Of a stretch of DNA of 34,415 nucleotides, positions 18,828 to 27,020 are shown piece after piece. Made by a program: the position numbers and the translations under genes. The notes under the pieces are model-generated. The model did not search any database. It saw only the letters and a list, made by a program, of their open reading frames with translations, and had not been told where the DNA came from. This DNA is from Synechococcus sp. J7-Johnson (GTDB taxonomy: Bacteria; Cyanobacteriota; Cyanobacteriia; PCC-6307; Cyanobiaceae), in assembly GCF_024345795.1 (NCBI RefSeq), contig NZ_JAGQBU010000029.1, forward strand, positions 1 through 34,415, given 5' to 3'. Position 1 is the first letter of the stretch. Each line of letters begins with the position of its first letter.

Positions 18828-19897
18828 GCAACAGCATCCTGTTCAGCCGCGGCCGAAGGGCCAGCAACTTCAAGCGCCGCCACGTGGCAGGCCAGATCGG
18901 CCATGCGGCAGCTGTAGCCCCACTCGTTGTCGTACCAGGCGAACACCTTGAGCTGGGTGCCGCCCGTCACCAGCGTGGAGAGGGCATCGACGATCGAACT
19001 GCGGCTGTCGTTGAGGTAATCGACCGACACCAGCGGCCGCTCCTCATAGCCCAGGATTCCCTGCAGCGCTCCGGCTGCAGCGGCGGCAAAGGCGCCGTTC
19101 ACCTCCTCCACGCTCACCGCGCGCTCCAGCTCGAACACCGCATCGGTGATCGAGGCATTGAGCAAGGGCACCCGCACGGCGTGGCCGTTGAGTTTGCCCT
19201 GCAGCTCCGGGAAGATCAGGCCGATCGCCTTGGCAGATCCAGTGGTGGTGGGGATCAATGAGCTGGTGGCGGAGCGGGCGCGGCGCAGGTCGGATTTGAA
19301 GCTGTCGATCACCACCTGGGTGTTGGTGATGTTGTGCAGGGTGGTGATCGAGCCGTGGCGAATGCCGAAGCTCTCGTGCACCACCTTCACCACCGGTGCC
19401 AGGCAGTTGGTGGTGCAGGAGGCGGCGGTGAGCAATCTGTGGCGGCTGGGTTCGTAGAGCTCGTGGTTGATGCCGAACACCACGTTCAGCGCTTCTTCCC
19501 CGGCGATCACCCCCTTCACCGGGCAGGCCACGATCACCCGCTTCAGGCCCGCCGCACTGAAGTAGGGCTGGAGGGTTTCGGGTGTTTTGATCTTGCCGCT
19601 GCACTCGAGCACCAGGTCCACGCCGGCATCAAGCCAGGGCACGGCAGTGGGATCCTTGTGGCGGCTCCAGCTCACCGGCTGGTCGTCCACCCGAAAGCCA
19701 TCCGCTTCGGCGCCGGCGTCGGCATGCACCGCCTGGGGCCAGCGACCATGCACGGAGTCGAATTCGAGCAGGTGAGCGGCGGTAGCGGCATCACCGGCCG
19801 GATCATTCACGTGCACCAGGGTGATGCCGGGCCTGCCCCAGAGGGCGCGGAACACCAGGCGGCCGATGCGGCCGAAGCCGTTGATGCCGATCTTCAT
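18824..19897 (-). CDS. gap: ArsJ-associated glyceraldehyde-3-phosphate dehydrogenase
   Basis: A 357-aa GAPDH. The Rossmann start [17 protein letters not shown], catalytic Cys161 in [12 protein letters not shown], His188 in TLHNITNTQ, and the late [15 protein letters not shown] are all present. In this context it is expected to add arsenate to glyceraldehyde 3-phosphate, giving unstable 1-arseno-3-phosphoglycerate for export by ArsJ. It has the longer N-terminal insert ([12 protein letters not shown]) and a variable Ala-rich tail. The ATG at 19897 lies 29 bases past an ATCAA-N6-TTGAT dyad. The gene overlaps arsJ by ATGA. Confidence 0.93.
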   Translation of the reverse strand: MKIGINGFGRIGRLVFRALWGRPGITLVHVNDPAGDAATAAHLLEFDSVHGRWPQAVHADAGAEADGFRVDDQPVSWSRHKDPTAVPWLDAGVDLVLECSGKIKTPETLQPYFSAAGLKRVIVACPVKGVIAGEEALNVVFGINHELYEPSRHRLLTAASCTTNCLAPVVKVVHESFGIRHGSITTLHNITNTQVVIDSFKSDLRRARSATSSLIPTTTGSAKAIGLIFPELQGKLNGHAVRVPLLNASITDAVFELERAVSVEEVNGAFAAAAAGALQGILGYEERPLVSVDYLNDSRSSIVDALSTLVTGGTQLKVFAWYDNEWGYSCRMADLACHVAALEVAGPSAAAEQDAVA

Positions 19898-19926
19898 GGA
19901 GGCAGGGTCAAGCCTTGGAAACTTAG

Positions 19927-19942
19927 ATCAAGATTGGTTGAT
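19927..19942 (-). promoter_or_regulatory. Probable ArsR operator for gap-arsJ
   Basis: ATCAA-GATTGG-TTGAT is a 16-bp dyad 29 bases upstream of the gap start. It has the same half-sites and the same spacing as the dyad before arsR at 20820-20835, and ATCAA/TTGAT half-sites are typical of ArsR/SmtB operators. Binding is inferred, not shown. Confidence 0.75.
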
Positions 19943-19948
19943 GGGAGG

Positions 19949-20062
19949 GTGCTGGAGAGCACCCGCAAGCAGATGTTGCCGGCTATTGGGGATCCTGTTG
20001 ATGCTCTGCAGCGGAGTTGGGAGGCCGCCCGACTGGCCATCCGCAACGGCTCCTTCCCTTGA
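19949..20062 (+). pseudogene. Possible gene remnant between gap and vapB
   Basis: From a GTG at 19949 an open frame encodes 37 residues (LPAIGDPVDALQRSWEAARL in the middle) with protein-like composition. No family is recognised and it is short for a free-standing gene. It may be the end of a gene lost when neighbouring DNA was rearranged, or chance. Confidence 0.25.
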
Positions 20063-20083
20063 CCCCGCATCCCAGGAACTCCG

Positions 20084-20115
20084 CAGGAGCTGGATTGAGG
20101 TCGTCACAGCTCCTG
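20084..20115. promoter_or_regulatory. 9-bp inverted repeat upstream of vapB
   Basis: CAGGAGCTG at 20084-20092 is perfectly mirrored by CAGCTCCTG at 20107-20115, with 14 bases between. It ends 36 bases before the vapB start, a suitable place for a VapB-VapC autoregulatory operator. A transcription-stop hairpin for the preceding remnant is the alternative, but there is no T run. Confidence 0.45.
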
Positions 20116-20151
20116 GGTCGCCCCAGAATCAGATAAGTTCTCACCGAAACC

Positions 20152-20382
20152 ATGAAAGTGACCGTCGATCTCTCGGATCATGAGATGCGGGAAATCCTGG
20201 AACTCACCGGCGAACGCAAGAAGGGCCCTGCCATCCGGCGCTTGCTGGAGCAGGCCCTCCAGCATCGACGCCGGGCCCAGATCGCTCAGCGCTTCCTCAG
20301 CGGCGAGTGGGGCGTGGAGCTGGAGGGCTACGAAGCTGATCAGGAGCGCGATCGCCAGCGGGAGCAGGAGTTGGCCCCATGA
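20152..20382 (+). CDS. vapB: VapB-type antitoxin
   Basis: A 76-aa protein with a short N-terminal strand (MKVTVDLSDHEMREILELTG) like ribbon-helix-helix antitoxins. A basic helix (KGPAIRRLLEQALQHRRRAQ) and an acidic C-terminus that would wrap the toxin follow. The end FLSGEWGVELEGYEADQ resembles toxin-neutralising tails in VapB families paired with PIN toxins. ATG start; its stop overlaps the vapC start (ATGA). The cognate toxin follows directly, which supports the call more than the sequence alone does. Confidence 0.85.
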   Translation: MKVTVDLSDHEMREILELTGERKKGPAIRRLLEQALQHRRRAQIAQRFLSGEWGVELEGYEADQERDRQREQELAP

Positions 20383-20783
20383 CCCTGTTGCTCGACACCA
20401 GCCTCTGGATCGACTTCACCCGTGCCCGCAGTCAGGCTGCGCTGAAGCAGTTCATCGCGCCTTTCGTGCTGGATCCGGCGGCCCACCTGGCTGAACCCGT
20501 GCTCTTTGAAGTCCTGCGCTCAGCCCGGCCTGAGGAAGCCAGGTTGTTGGAGGCCCAGTTCGCCACCCTTCCCACGCTCCCTACCCCAGCGGATCTATGG
20601 CAGCGCTCGATTGCCTTGGGCCAGGCCTGCCGCCAGGTCGGCCGCACGGTGGGCAGCCTCGATCTGCTGGTGGCCGCCGTGGCCCTGCACCACAACGCCG
20701 TGCTGGTGAGCTTCGACGCCGACTTCGAGGCCATCGCCTCGGTGAGCGAGCTGCGCCTTCAGCACCTGAGGCGTCCTGCCTGA
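20379..20783 (+). CDS. vapC: VapC toxin, PIN-domain ribonuclease
   Basis: A 134-aa PIN-domain protein. The acidic residues that bind the metal ion are in place: Asp in LLLDTSLWIDF, Glu in PVLFEVLRSA, Asp in VGSLDLLVAAVA and Asp in LVSFDADFEAI. Such toxins cut tRNA or rRNA when freed from antitoxin. The target is not predictable from sequence. The pair lies between the two divergent arms of the arsenic region. Confidence 0.92.
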   Translation: MTLLLDTSLWIDFTRARSQAALKQFIAPFVLDPAAHLAEPVLFEVLRSARPEEARLLEAQFATLPTLPTPADLWQRSIALGQACRQVGRTVGSLDLLVAAVALHHNAVLVSFDADFEAIASVSELRLQHLRRPA

Positions 20784-20819
20784 CCCCAGGACCAACCTCT
20801 GACCCGCTGCCGCAAACCA

Positions 20820-20835
20820 ATCAACTAGCGTTGAT
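20820..20835 (+). promoter_or_regulatory. Probable ArsR operator for arsR-acr3
   Basis: ATCAA-CTAGCG-TTGAT is a 16-bp dyad; its central four bases and half-sites make ATCAAC-TAGC-GTTGAT nearly fully symmetric. It ends 21 bases before the arsR ATG and matches the design of the dyad at 19927-19942. This is the expected autoregulatory site of ArsR. Confidence 0.8.
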
Positions 20836-20856
20836 GAATCAGGCAGGCCCGATCCG

Positions 20857-21177
20857 ATGAGCGTCGCCACCACGTCCCTCCAAAGCGACCAGGCCCGAGC
20901 GCTGCTCAAGGCCCTCGCCGATCCGTTGCGGCTGCGGGTGATCGAGGCTCTCGGCGGCGGCGAGCGCTGCGTCTGTGATCTCACCGCCGATCTCGACCTG
21001 GCCCAGTCGAAGCTCTCCTTTCACCTCAAGGTGCTCAAGCAGGCCCGGCTGCTGGCCGACCGGCAGGAGGGCCGCTGGATTTACTACCGCCTGCGCCCCG
21101 AAGCCCTCGACGAACTCCGCGGCTGGCTTGCTGCCTTGAGTGCCGACTGCCGCAACTCCGCCAGCCCATGCCCGTGA
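20857..21177 (+). CDS. arsR: ArsR family arsenite-responsive repressor
   Basis: A 106-aa winged-helix repressor. The trivalent-arsenic binding motif ERCVCDL supplies Cys38 and Cys40, as in the ArsR group with cysteines in the alpha-3 helix, and the recognition helix is around LAQSKLSFHLKVLKQA. The wing is GRWIYYRL. Two further cysteines sit at the C-terminus (DCRNSASPCP), which may add a ligand. Released by arsenite, it should derepress both acr3 and gap-arsJ. It overlaps acr3 by 10 bases. Confidence 0.95.
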   Translation: MSVATTSLQSDQARALLKALADPLRLRVIEALGGGERCVCDLTADLDLAQSKLSFHLKVLKQARLLADRQEGRWIYYRLRPEALDELRGWLAALSADCRNSASPCP

Positions 21178-22247
21178 GCGACGCGCCCCCCGAAGAACGT
21201 GCCGTGCTGGCCAGGCTGTCGGTGCTCGATCGGTTCCTGCCCCTGTGGATCCTGCTGGCGATGGCGAGCGGACTGCTGCTGGGCCGCTTCTTCCCCGCCA
21301 TCCAGGGCCTGCTCGATGCCGTGAGGATCGGCAACACCTCCCTGCCGATCGCCCTGGGTCTGCTGTTGATGATGTACCCGGTGCTGGCGAAGGTTCACTA
21401 CGAGGAGCTGGGCCACACATTGCGGGATCGACGCCTGCTGCGGTTGTCGTTGCTGTTGGTCTGGGGTCTGGGCCCGGCGCTGATGTTCGCCCTGGCCTGG
21501 TTGTTCCTGCCCAGCCAACCGGAGTTCCGCACCGGGCTGATCCTGATCGGCCTGGCCCCCTGCATCGCCATGGTGCTGATCTGGATCGATCTGGCCCAGG
21601 GCGATCGGGAAGCGGCGGCCCTGCTGGTGGCGATCAATTCGATCGTGCAGGTGCTGGCATACGCCTTGCTGGGCGGGTTTTATCTGAAGATCCTCCCAGG
21701 CTGGCTGGGCCTGGCCACCGAAGACGTGACCTTCTCCATGGCCGAGATCGCCCGGGCGGTGCTGGTGTTCCTGGGGCTGCCCTTGCTGGCGGGTTACCTC
21801 ACCCGCCGGATCGGCCTGCGCCTCAAGGGCCCCCGCTGGTACGAGCAGCGCTTCATCCCCAACCTCAGCCCTTTCGCCCTCTACGGCCTGCTGTTCACGA
21901 TCGTGGTGATGTTCGCCCTGCAAGGACAGGCCATCACCTCCGATCCGCTCACGGTGGCCACCGTGGCGGTGCCGTTGGTGCTCTACTTCGCGATCATGTG
22001 GGGAACGGCGTTTGTGGTGGGCCGCCGCAGCGGCCTCAGCTATCCGAAAACCGCCACCCTCGCCTTCACCGCCGCCGGCAACAACTTCGAGTTGGCGATC
22101 GCCGTGAGCATCAGCGTCTGGGGGGTCAGCTCGCGCCAGGCCCTGGCCGGGGTGATCGGCCCCCTGATCGAGGTGCCGGTGCTGGTGGCACTGGTGTACG
22201 TGTCGCTGTGGCTCAGCCGGCGCTTCCTGGCCAGCCCCAGGACCTGA
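21168..22247 (+). CDS. acr3: ACR3 family arsenite efflux transporter
   Basis: A 359-aa ten-helix arsenite/proton antiporter of the bile/arsenite/riboflavin transporter superfamily. The essential cysteine of transmembrane 4 is in GLAPCIAMVLIW (Cys132), and NNFELAIAV carries the conserved Glu of helix 9. MMYPVLAKVHYEEL and FALQGQ also match ACR3. No arsenate reductase (arsC) is in the window, so arsenite would come from outside or from a reductase elsewhere. It starts inside the end of arsR. Confidence 0.95.
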   Translation: MPVSDAPPEERAVLARLSVLDRFLPLWILLAMASGLLLGRFFPAIQGLLDAVRIGNTSLPIALGLLLMMYPVLAKVHYEELGHTLRDRRLLRLSLLLVWGLGPALMFALAWLFLPSQPEFRTGLILIGLAPCIAMVLIWIDLAQGDREAAALLVAINSIVQVLAYALLGGFYLKILPGWLGLATEDVTFSMAEIARAVLVFLGLPLLAGYLTRRIGLRLKGPRWYEQRFIPNLSPFALYGLLFTIVVMFALQGQAITSDPLTVATVAVPLVLYFAIMWGTAFVVGRRSGLSYPKTATLAFTAAGNNFELAIAVSISVWGVSSRQALAGVIGPLIEVPVLVALVYVSLWLSRRFLASPRT

Positions 22248-22265
22248 ACAACATCTACACCTTGT

Positions 22266-22285
22266 CGATGGTTGACACTCCATCG
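22266..22285. repeat. Inverted repeat ahead of the P-type ATPase gene
   Basis: CGATGG-N8-CCATCG lies 45 bases before the ATPase start, and its spacer holds TTGACA, a good -35 match, although no clear -10 follows at the usual distance. It could be a regulator site controlling the ATPase separately from arsR-acr3. Confidence 0.35.
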
Positions 22286-22329
22286 GATCCAGGCCGGCCA
22301 TCCTGAAGGCACCCCAGCCTGTTGCCCCG

Positions 22330-25146
22330 GTGCTGCTTGCTGCCTCCCAGCCGATCTGGTCACTGCCGCTGGAGCAGGTGTATCCAGGCCTGCGCACCAC
22401 CCCCGAGGGTCTCAGCCAGCTGGAAGCGGAGCAGCGGCTGGAGCGTTACGGCGCCAACCGGCTGCCGCCGCTGAAACGCCGGCCCCTGGTGCTGCGTTTC
22501 CTCGACCAGATGCTCCACTTCATGGCCCTGCTGCTCTGGATCGCCGGGATGCTGGCCTTCGTGGCCGGCACACCGCAGCTGGGCTGGGCGATCTGGGCGG
22601 TGGTGCTGATCAACGGCATCTTCTCGTTCTGGCAGGAGTTCCAGGCGGAGCGCACCCTGGCCGCTCTCACCCGCGCCCTGCCCCGCCAGGTGCAGCTGTG
22701 GCGAGACGGCAGGCTTGGTTTCCGCTCCGCCGAGGATCTGGTGGCCGGCGACCGGCTGCTGCTGGAGGAGGGCGATCGGGTGCCGGCCGACTGCCGCATC
22801 AGCGTGGGCAATGAGCTGCGCGTCGATCTTTCGGTGCTGACCGGTGAATCAGTGCCGGTTGCCCGTCAGGCCATCGACCTGCCCGCCGCTCAGGCCGAGC
22901 TGCGTCTGCCCACCGCTGAGAGGCCCAACCTGCTGCTGGCGGGCAGCACGATCGCCTCCGGCCGGGGCGAGGCGATCGTCTATGCCACCGGCGCCGAAAC
23001 CGAATTCGGCCAGGTGGCCCGCCTCACAGCCGGCACCCACCGCAGCGCCAGCACCCTGGAGCAGCAGGTGGCCCGGATCGTGCACACGATCAGCACGATC
23101 GCCATCACGATGGGCCTGCTCGCCTTCGCCCTGAGCCTGGCCTTCGTGGGCATGACGCCCCTGGAGAGCCTGGTCTTCGCGATCGGGATCATCGTGGCCA
23201 ACGTGCCCGAAGGCCTTCTGCCCACGGTCACCCTGGCACTGGCATTGAGCGTGCAGCGCATGGCCCGTCGCAAGGCGCTGGTGCGGCGTCTCTCGGCGGT
23301 GGAAACGCTGGGTTCGGTGAGCGTGATCTGCAGCGACAAGACCGGCACCCTCACCTGCAACCGCATGGCGGTGGAGGAAACCTGGCTGCCGGTTCCCGGC
23401 GAGGAGCTGCAGCGGCTGCTGCTGGAGGGGGCCGCCCTCTGCAGCAACGCCCGCCTCGATGCCGGTGGTGCCGTCGGTGATCCCACCGAAACGGCGATGC
23501 TGCAGGCAGCGCAGGCCGCCGGCCTCGATCCGGCGCAGCGGCAGCGCCTCCACCCGCGCCGCCGCGAGATCCCCTTCGATTCACACCGGCGGCGCATGAC
23601 GGTGCTGGTGACGTGGAACGACCCGCCGTTGCCGATCGCCGCCGACGGCAGCCTGGTGATCACCAAGGGAGCGCCGCTGGAGGTGCTGGAGCGCTGCGAA
23701 GCCTGGCTCACGCCCAGCGGCAGCGAACCGCTCGATCAGATCCGCCGCCGGCGGGTGGTGGCCGCCAATGACGACCTGGCCGCCAGGGGCTACCGGGTGA
23801 TTGCCGTGGCCCTGCGAGCCGGGGGGGAAGACCTGCACACGGCGCCGGCGGACGTTCTGGAATCGGGCCAGACCCTCCTCGGTCTGCTGGGCCTCTATGA
23901 CCCGCCCCGACCGGAAGTGCCCGACGCCATCCGCCGCTGCCGCGATGCCGGTATCAGGGTGACGATGGTGACAGGTGACTACGGACTCACGGCCCAGGCG
24001 ATCGCCCTCCAGATCGGCCTGCTGGAGCCGAGCTCCGCCCCTAGCCACAGCGCAGGTGCCGATCCCGTGCGGGTGATCGAGGGCTCCACCCTGGCCCAGA
24101 TCAGCGACGTGCATCTGCGGCAGCTGCTCAAGTACCGCCACAGGCTGGTGTTCGCCCGCATGGCTCCGGAGCAGAAGCTGCGGCTGGTGCAGGCCTACCA
24201 GGCCCTGGGCGAAGTGGTGGCCGTCACCGGCGATGGCGTCAACGACGCACCGGCCCTGCGTGTCGCCGACGTGGGCCTCGCCATGGGCATCAGCGGCACC
24301 GATGTGGCCCGCGAGGCCGCCGACATCGTGCTGCTCGACGACAACTTCGCCACGATCGTGGAGGCGGTGCGGTTTGGCCGCTCGGTAGTGGCCAACATCG
24401 GCAAGTTCATCACCTACATCCTTGCCTCGAACATGCCGGAGGTCGTGCCGTTCCTGGCGATGGTGGTGCTGCGGATCCCGGCCGCGCTCACGGTGCTGCA
24501 GATCCTGGCGGTGGATCTCGGCACCGATCTGCTGCCGGCCCTGGGGCTTGGCTCCGAAGCCCCCGAGGCAGGGGTGATGCACCAGCCGCCCCGCCCCCGG
24601 GACCTGCCCCTGCTCAACCGGCCCCTGATGGTGCGGGCCTACCTGGTGCTGGGGCTGGTGGAGGGTCTGATCTCGATGGCGGGCTACCTGCTGGTGTGGC
24701 ACAACAACGGCGTCGACCTCGCCGCCGTGCAGCAGCTGGCCCCCGATCTGCTCCACCACCGCGCCGCGCCTGCGGTGCAGGCGATCCAGCAACGGGCCTC
24801 CACGGTGGCCTTCTGCCTGATCGTGGCAGGCCAGATGGGGGCGCTGCTGGCCTGCCGCAGCGACCGGCGCCCCTTCTGGGAACTGCTGGCGATTCCCAAC
24901 CCGCTGCTGTGGCTGGGTTGGTTGAGCGAACCGGTCGTGGCCGGCATCCTGGTGCTGGTAGCCCCCATGGCCGCCGTGTTCGAAATGGCCCGCTTTCCTG
25001 TGAGCTACCTCGGCCCGATCGCGCTGGCACCGGTGGCGGTGCTGCAAGCGGACACGTTGCACAAGCTGCTCATTCGTCAGCGAGGCCAGGGGCCACGTCC
25101 GTCAATACCGGCAGCGGCTGCCCTGGCCACCACCCCCCTTGCCTGA
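22330..25146 (+). CDS. P-type cation-transporting ATPase (type II)
   Basis: A 938-aa pump with a cation_ATPase_N start (LSQLEAEQRLERYGANRL), actuator TGES (171-174), transmembrane 4 PEGL in IVANVPEGLLPTVTLALA, phosphorylation motif DKTGTLT (336-342), KGAP in the nucleotide domain, and hinge TGDGVNDAP (about 632). NMPE in helix 5 and VDLGTDLLPALGLG in helix 6 resemble Na+/K+- and H+/K+-type (IIC-like) pumps more than heavy-metal P1B pumps; there is no N-terminal metal-binding domain or CPC motif. Start GTG at 22330. It lies 82 bases past acr3, so it may share the ars transcript, but its ion is probably Na+, Ca2+ or K+. Confidence 0.93.
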   Translation: MLLAASQPIWSLPLEQVYPGLRTTPEGLSQLEAEQRLERYGANRLPPLKRRPLVLRFLDQMLHFMALLLWIAGMLAFVAGTPQLGWAIWAVVLINGIFSFWQEFQAERTLAALTRALPRQVQLWRDGRLGFRSAEDLVAGDRLLLEEGDRVPADCRISVGNELRVDLSVLTGESVPVARQAIDLPAAQAELRLPTAERPNLLLAGSTIASGRGEAIVYATGAETEFGQVARLTAGTHRSASTLEQQVARIVHTISTIAITMGLLAFALSLAFVGMTPLESLVFAIGIIVANVPEGLLPTVTLALALSVQRMARRKALVRRLSAVETLGSVSVICSDKTGTLTCNRMAVEETWLPVPGEELQRLLLEGAALCSNARLDAGGAVGDPTETAMLQAAQAAGLDPAQRQRLHPRRREIPFDSHRRRMTVLVTWNDPPLPIAADGSLVITKGAPLEVLERCEAWLTPSGSEPLDQIRRRRVVAANDDLAARGYRVIAVALRAGGEDLHTAPADVLESGQTLLGLLGLYDPPRPEVPDAIRRCRDAGIRVTMVTGDYGLTAQAIALQIGLLEPSSAPSHSAGADPVRVIEGSTLAQISDVHLRQLLKYRHRLVFARMAPEQKLRLVQAYQALGEVVAVTGDGVNDAPALRVADVGLAMGISGTDVAREAADIVLLDDNFATIVEAVRFGRSVVANIGKFITYILASNMPEVVPFLAMVVLRIPAALTVLQILAVDLGTDLLPALGLGSEAPEAGVMHQPPRPRDLPLLNRPLMVRAYLVLGLVEGLISMAGYLLVWHNNGVDLAAVQQLAPDLLHHRAAPAVQAIQQRASTVAFCLIVAGQMGALLACRSDRRPFWELLAIPNPLLWLGWLSEPVVAGILVLVAPMAAVFEMARFPVSYLGPIALAPVAVLQADTLHKLLIRQRGQGPRPSIPAAAALATTPLA

Positions 25147-25231
25147 ATCCATGGGCCCCTTCGAGCAGGAGTGGATCCGCTGGTGCGATGGGGTGATCGC
25201 GTTTCTGATGGCACAGCCAGGGCCCCTTCGT

Positions 25232-25360
25232 TCAGAGCACCGATCCAATCAAGCTGGAGACGGCATCCACGAAGGTCTGGTGGTCTGCCCAGTGAGCGCT
25301 TGCGTTGACGAGGAGCGCCAGGATCCGGGCCGATTCAAGGCGTTCATTGACGCTGTTCAC
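25232..25360 (-). CDS. Very small hypothetical protein
   Basis: A GTG-started frame of 42 codons encoding a helical peptide (SVNERLESARILALLVNASA, then AHWADHQTFVDAVSSLIGSVL). Composition is protein-like, and the frame starts inside the end of the 108-aa gene, as expected for a coupled second gene. No family is recognised and it is too short for firm support. The plus-strand frame over the same bases looks less protein-like. Confidence 0.35.
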   Translation of the reverse strand: MNSVNERLESARILALLVNASAHWADHQTFVDAVSSLIGSVL

Positions 25361-25670
25361 TGCCCGCTGGGCGCTGCTTGATCGCGATGAATCCCGACCG
25401 CTCCTCAATCAAGGCGCTGCAGGTGGGAGCCTTCAGGCGCACCACCTCCTCGGCTATGTGCTCCAGAATCTCCTGCCGCCACCCCGCCGCCCAGGGATGG
25501 CGGGCGTTCCATTCGCCGCTCTCGCCGATCCAGATAGACGCAACAGTTTCGCCGCCGCAGAATTCCCAGTGAAAGGTGATGTTTTCTGCCCCTTCAAAAT
25601 AAATAACAGACCCGCTCCGTCCACTCTCGCGGATCTCCACTCGCCAGGCTCCGGGTTGCTCCTTGGTCAC
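25344..25670 (-). CDS. Conserved small hypothetical protein
   Basis: About 108 aa from a GTG at 25670. Strands WRVEIRESGRSGSVIYFEG and ITFHWEFCGGETVASIWIG, then a helix in HPWAAGWRQEILEHIAEEVVR, look like a compact alpha-beta domain of the sort seen in small orphan proteins of proteobacteria and cyanobacteria. I do not recognise a function. The frame remains open upstream to 25895, but that part is the shadow of the secreted-protein gene. Confidence 0.65.
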   Translation of the reverse strand: MTKEQPGAWRVEIRESGRSGSVIYFEGAENITFHWEFCGGETVASIWIGESGEWNARHPWAAGWRQEILEHIAEEVVRLKAPTCSALIEERSGFIAIKQRPAGSEQRQ

Positions 25671-25728
25671 CGGCTGGCCGGCTCGCGGAGGCGGTGGCTG
25701 TAGATCACCGCGGCGGGGAGGAAAGCGA

Positions 25729-26562
25729 TCACTCCAGAACCTTGAAGTAGGGCTGGGGCATGGCACGCCACTCTCCGCCGGTGCGCCGCACCAGAAAGGG
25801 GAGTTCCACGACTCCGAAGAGACCGAGCAGCAGAAGCCTGTCAGGGTCTGAGCTCCCCTCCGCCACCTCACCGTCGGGCAGGGCGGCAAACTCACCTGGC
25901 TGCAGCGAGACCAGCGGCATTTCCATCGCCAGTGCCATCAGTTGGCCCGATGGTTCAGGACTGGAGGGCGCCCCCAGAAAAAGCAGCTCCTCACTGCTGC
26001 CGGAGACGATCAGGGATCGGGCAGCTATGGGGTCCAGGGCCAGCAGGGCCAGGAGCAGCCGGCGTGCGACCGCTTGTGGCGATCCTGACGGCTCAAGCTC
26101 CGGGGGCGAGGTGCTCTCCACGTCGGTCTTGCCCTCCAGCCCCCAGCGCAGATCCACCTTCCAGCCGTCATCCCTGCGGATCAGCCGCACGATCGAGACG
26201 TTTCCGCCCAGGAAATACAGGCGGTAGAACCCCACCGCGCCGGTCGGCAGTCGTGAGGCTTCCTGCTCCGCCAGGGGCCGACCTCGGAACTCGAACGGCC
26301 GGATCGGTTCGATCACAAGGTTTGCGGGATCGTCCTCCAGCCGGCGCAGCAGCTCCTCGTTCCGCTCTGCACCCGCGAGGCGCCGCTCGCCGAGCGGATC
26401 TCCTGTGGTGTGGGCGGCGTAGGCAGCACCGTCAGCGCCAAGTACAGCCCTCACGTAGCTGCGAATGCTCTGCTCAGGCAAAGCAGCAGCCAGCTCAGCC
26501 TGGGCGGGCATCTGGAGCAGCAGAGCTGCAGCGAGGGCGAGCCAGCGGCGTGATCGGAGCAT
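25729..26562 (-). CDS. Secreted hypothetical protein
   Basis: A 277-aa protein from ATG 26562 (a GTG at 26583 adds seven residues). The N-terminus is a classic export signal: RSRRW, a hydrophobic run (LALAAALLLQM), and cleavage likely after AQA. The mature part has a helical N-terminal region, a beta-rich middle with GAVGFYRLYFLGGNVSIVRL and DDGWKVDLRW, and a final repeat-like strand region ending FLVRRTGGEWRAMPQPYF. The two endings (DDGWKVDLRW and GGEWRAMPQPYF) suggest two related NTF2-like lobes. No catalytic motif is recognised. Confidence 0.8.
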   Translation of the reverse strand: MLRSRRWLALAAALLLQMPAQAELAAALPEQSIRSYVRAVLGADGAAYAAHTTGDPLGERRLAGAERNEELLRRLEDDPANLVIEPIRPFEFRGRPLAEQEASRLPTGAVGFYRLYFLGGNVSIVRLIRRDDGWKVDLRWGLEGKTDVESTSPPELEPSGSPQAVARRLLLALLALDPIAARSLIVSGSSEELLFLGAPSSPEPSGQLMALAMEMPLVSLQPGEFAALPDGEVAEGSSDPDRLLLLGLFGVVELPFLVRRTGGEWRAMPQPYFKVLE

Positions 26563-26662
26563 GGCGAAGCGATGACGGAACACTGGGCCCTCTGCACGAG
26601 CGAGTGAAAATCCACGCTGGCTCGCCCAATCTGCGAGGCGCGTTCTTGGCGACGGCGCTGTC

Positions 26663-26934
26663 GCGATTTCCTATGTGGCGACGCTGCTGCAACTCGTCGA
26701 CGAAAAAAGGTGAGCCTCGACGACAAGCTCTCGCGCTGGCTGCCGGACATCCCGAATGCGGATCGGGTCACGCTCGGCCAGCTCGCCCGGATGACATCCC
26801 GCTACCGCGACTACGTGATCGGCAATGACGCCTTCGACAACGTTCTGACGGATGGCCACACTGCCCGGATCAGTCCGCCAGGGAAGATGACGGCGCCGAA
26901 GAATCGCCGCGGAGATATCAGCTCCCGGACTTGA
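26663..26934 (+). pseudogene. Remnant of a beta-lactamase-class serine hydrolase
   Basis: Two frames join into one recognisable fragment. The first reads ISYVATLLQLVDEK and stops at 26711. The second, from 26710, reads VSLDDKLSRWLPDIPNADRV then TLGQLARMTSRYRDYVIGND. Together they match the segment after the catalytic Ser-x-x-Lys motif in penicillin-binding/beta-lactamase-type hydrolases. The switch occurs at a run of six A (26703-26708). The upstream catalytic serine region and everything after about 26865 are missing, so this is a dead fragment. Confidence 0.75.
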
Positions 26935-27020
26935 GAAAGCGCCCCGAAAGACGCACCGCCAGCTGATCCGCCGTCGTGGCCGATACGATGAGCCTGTCGC
27001 CGCCTCCGGCAGGCGTGGCT

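Noticed and set aside
23581-25062. A 493-codon minus-strand frame opposite the P-type ATPase gene
   Set aside because: Shadow of the ATPase gene, His/Gln-rich with no recognisable fold.
25139-25381. An 80-codon plus-strand protein after the ATPase
   Set aside because: No domain, unlikely composition, and it lies opposite the better-supported minus-strand small genes.
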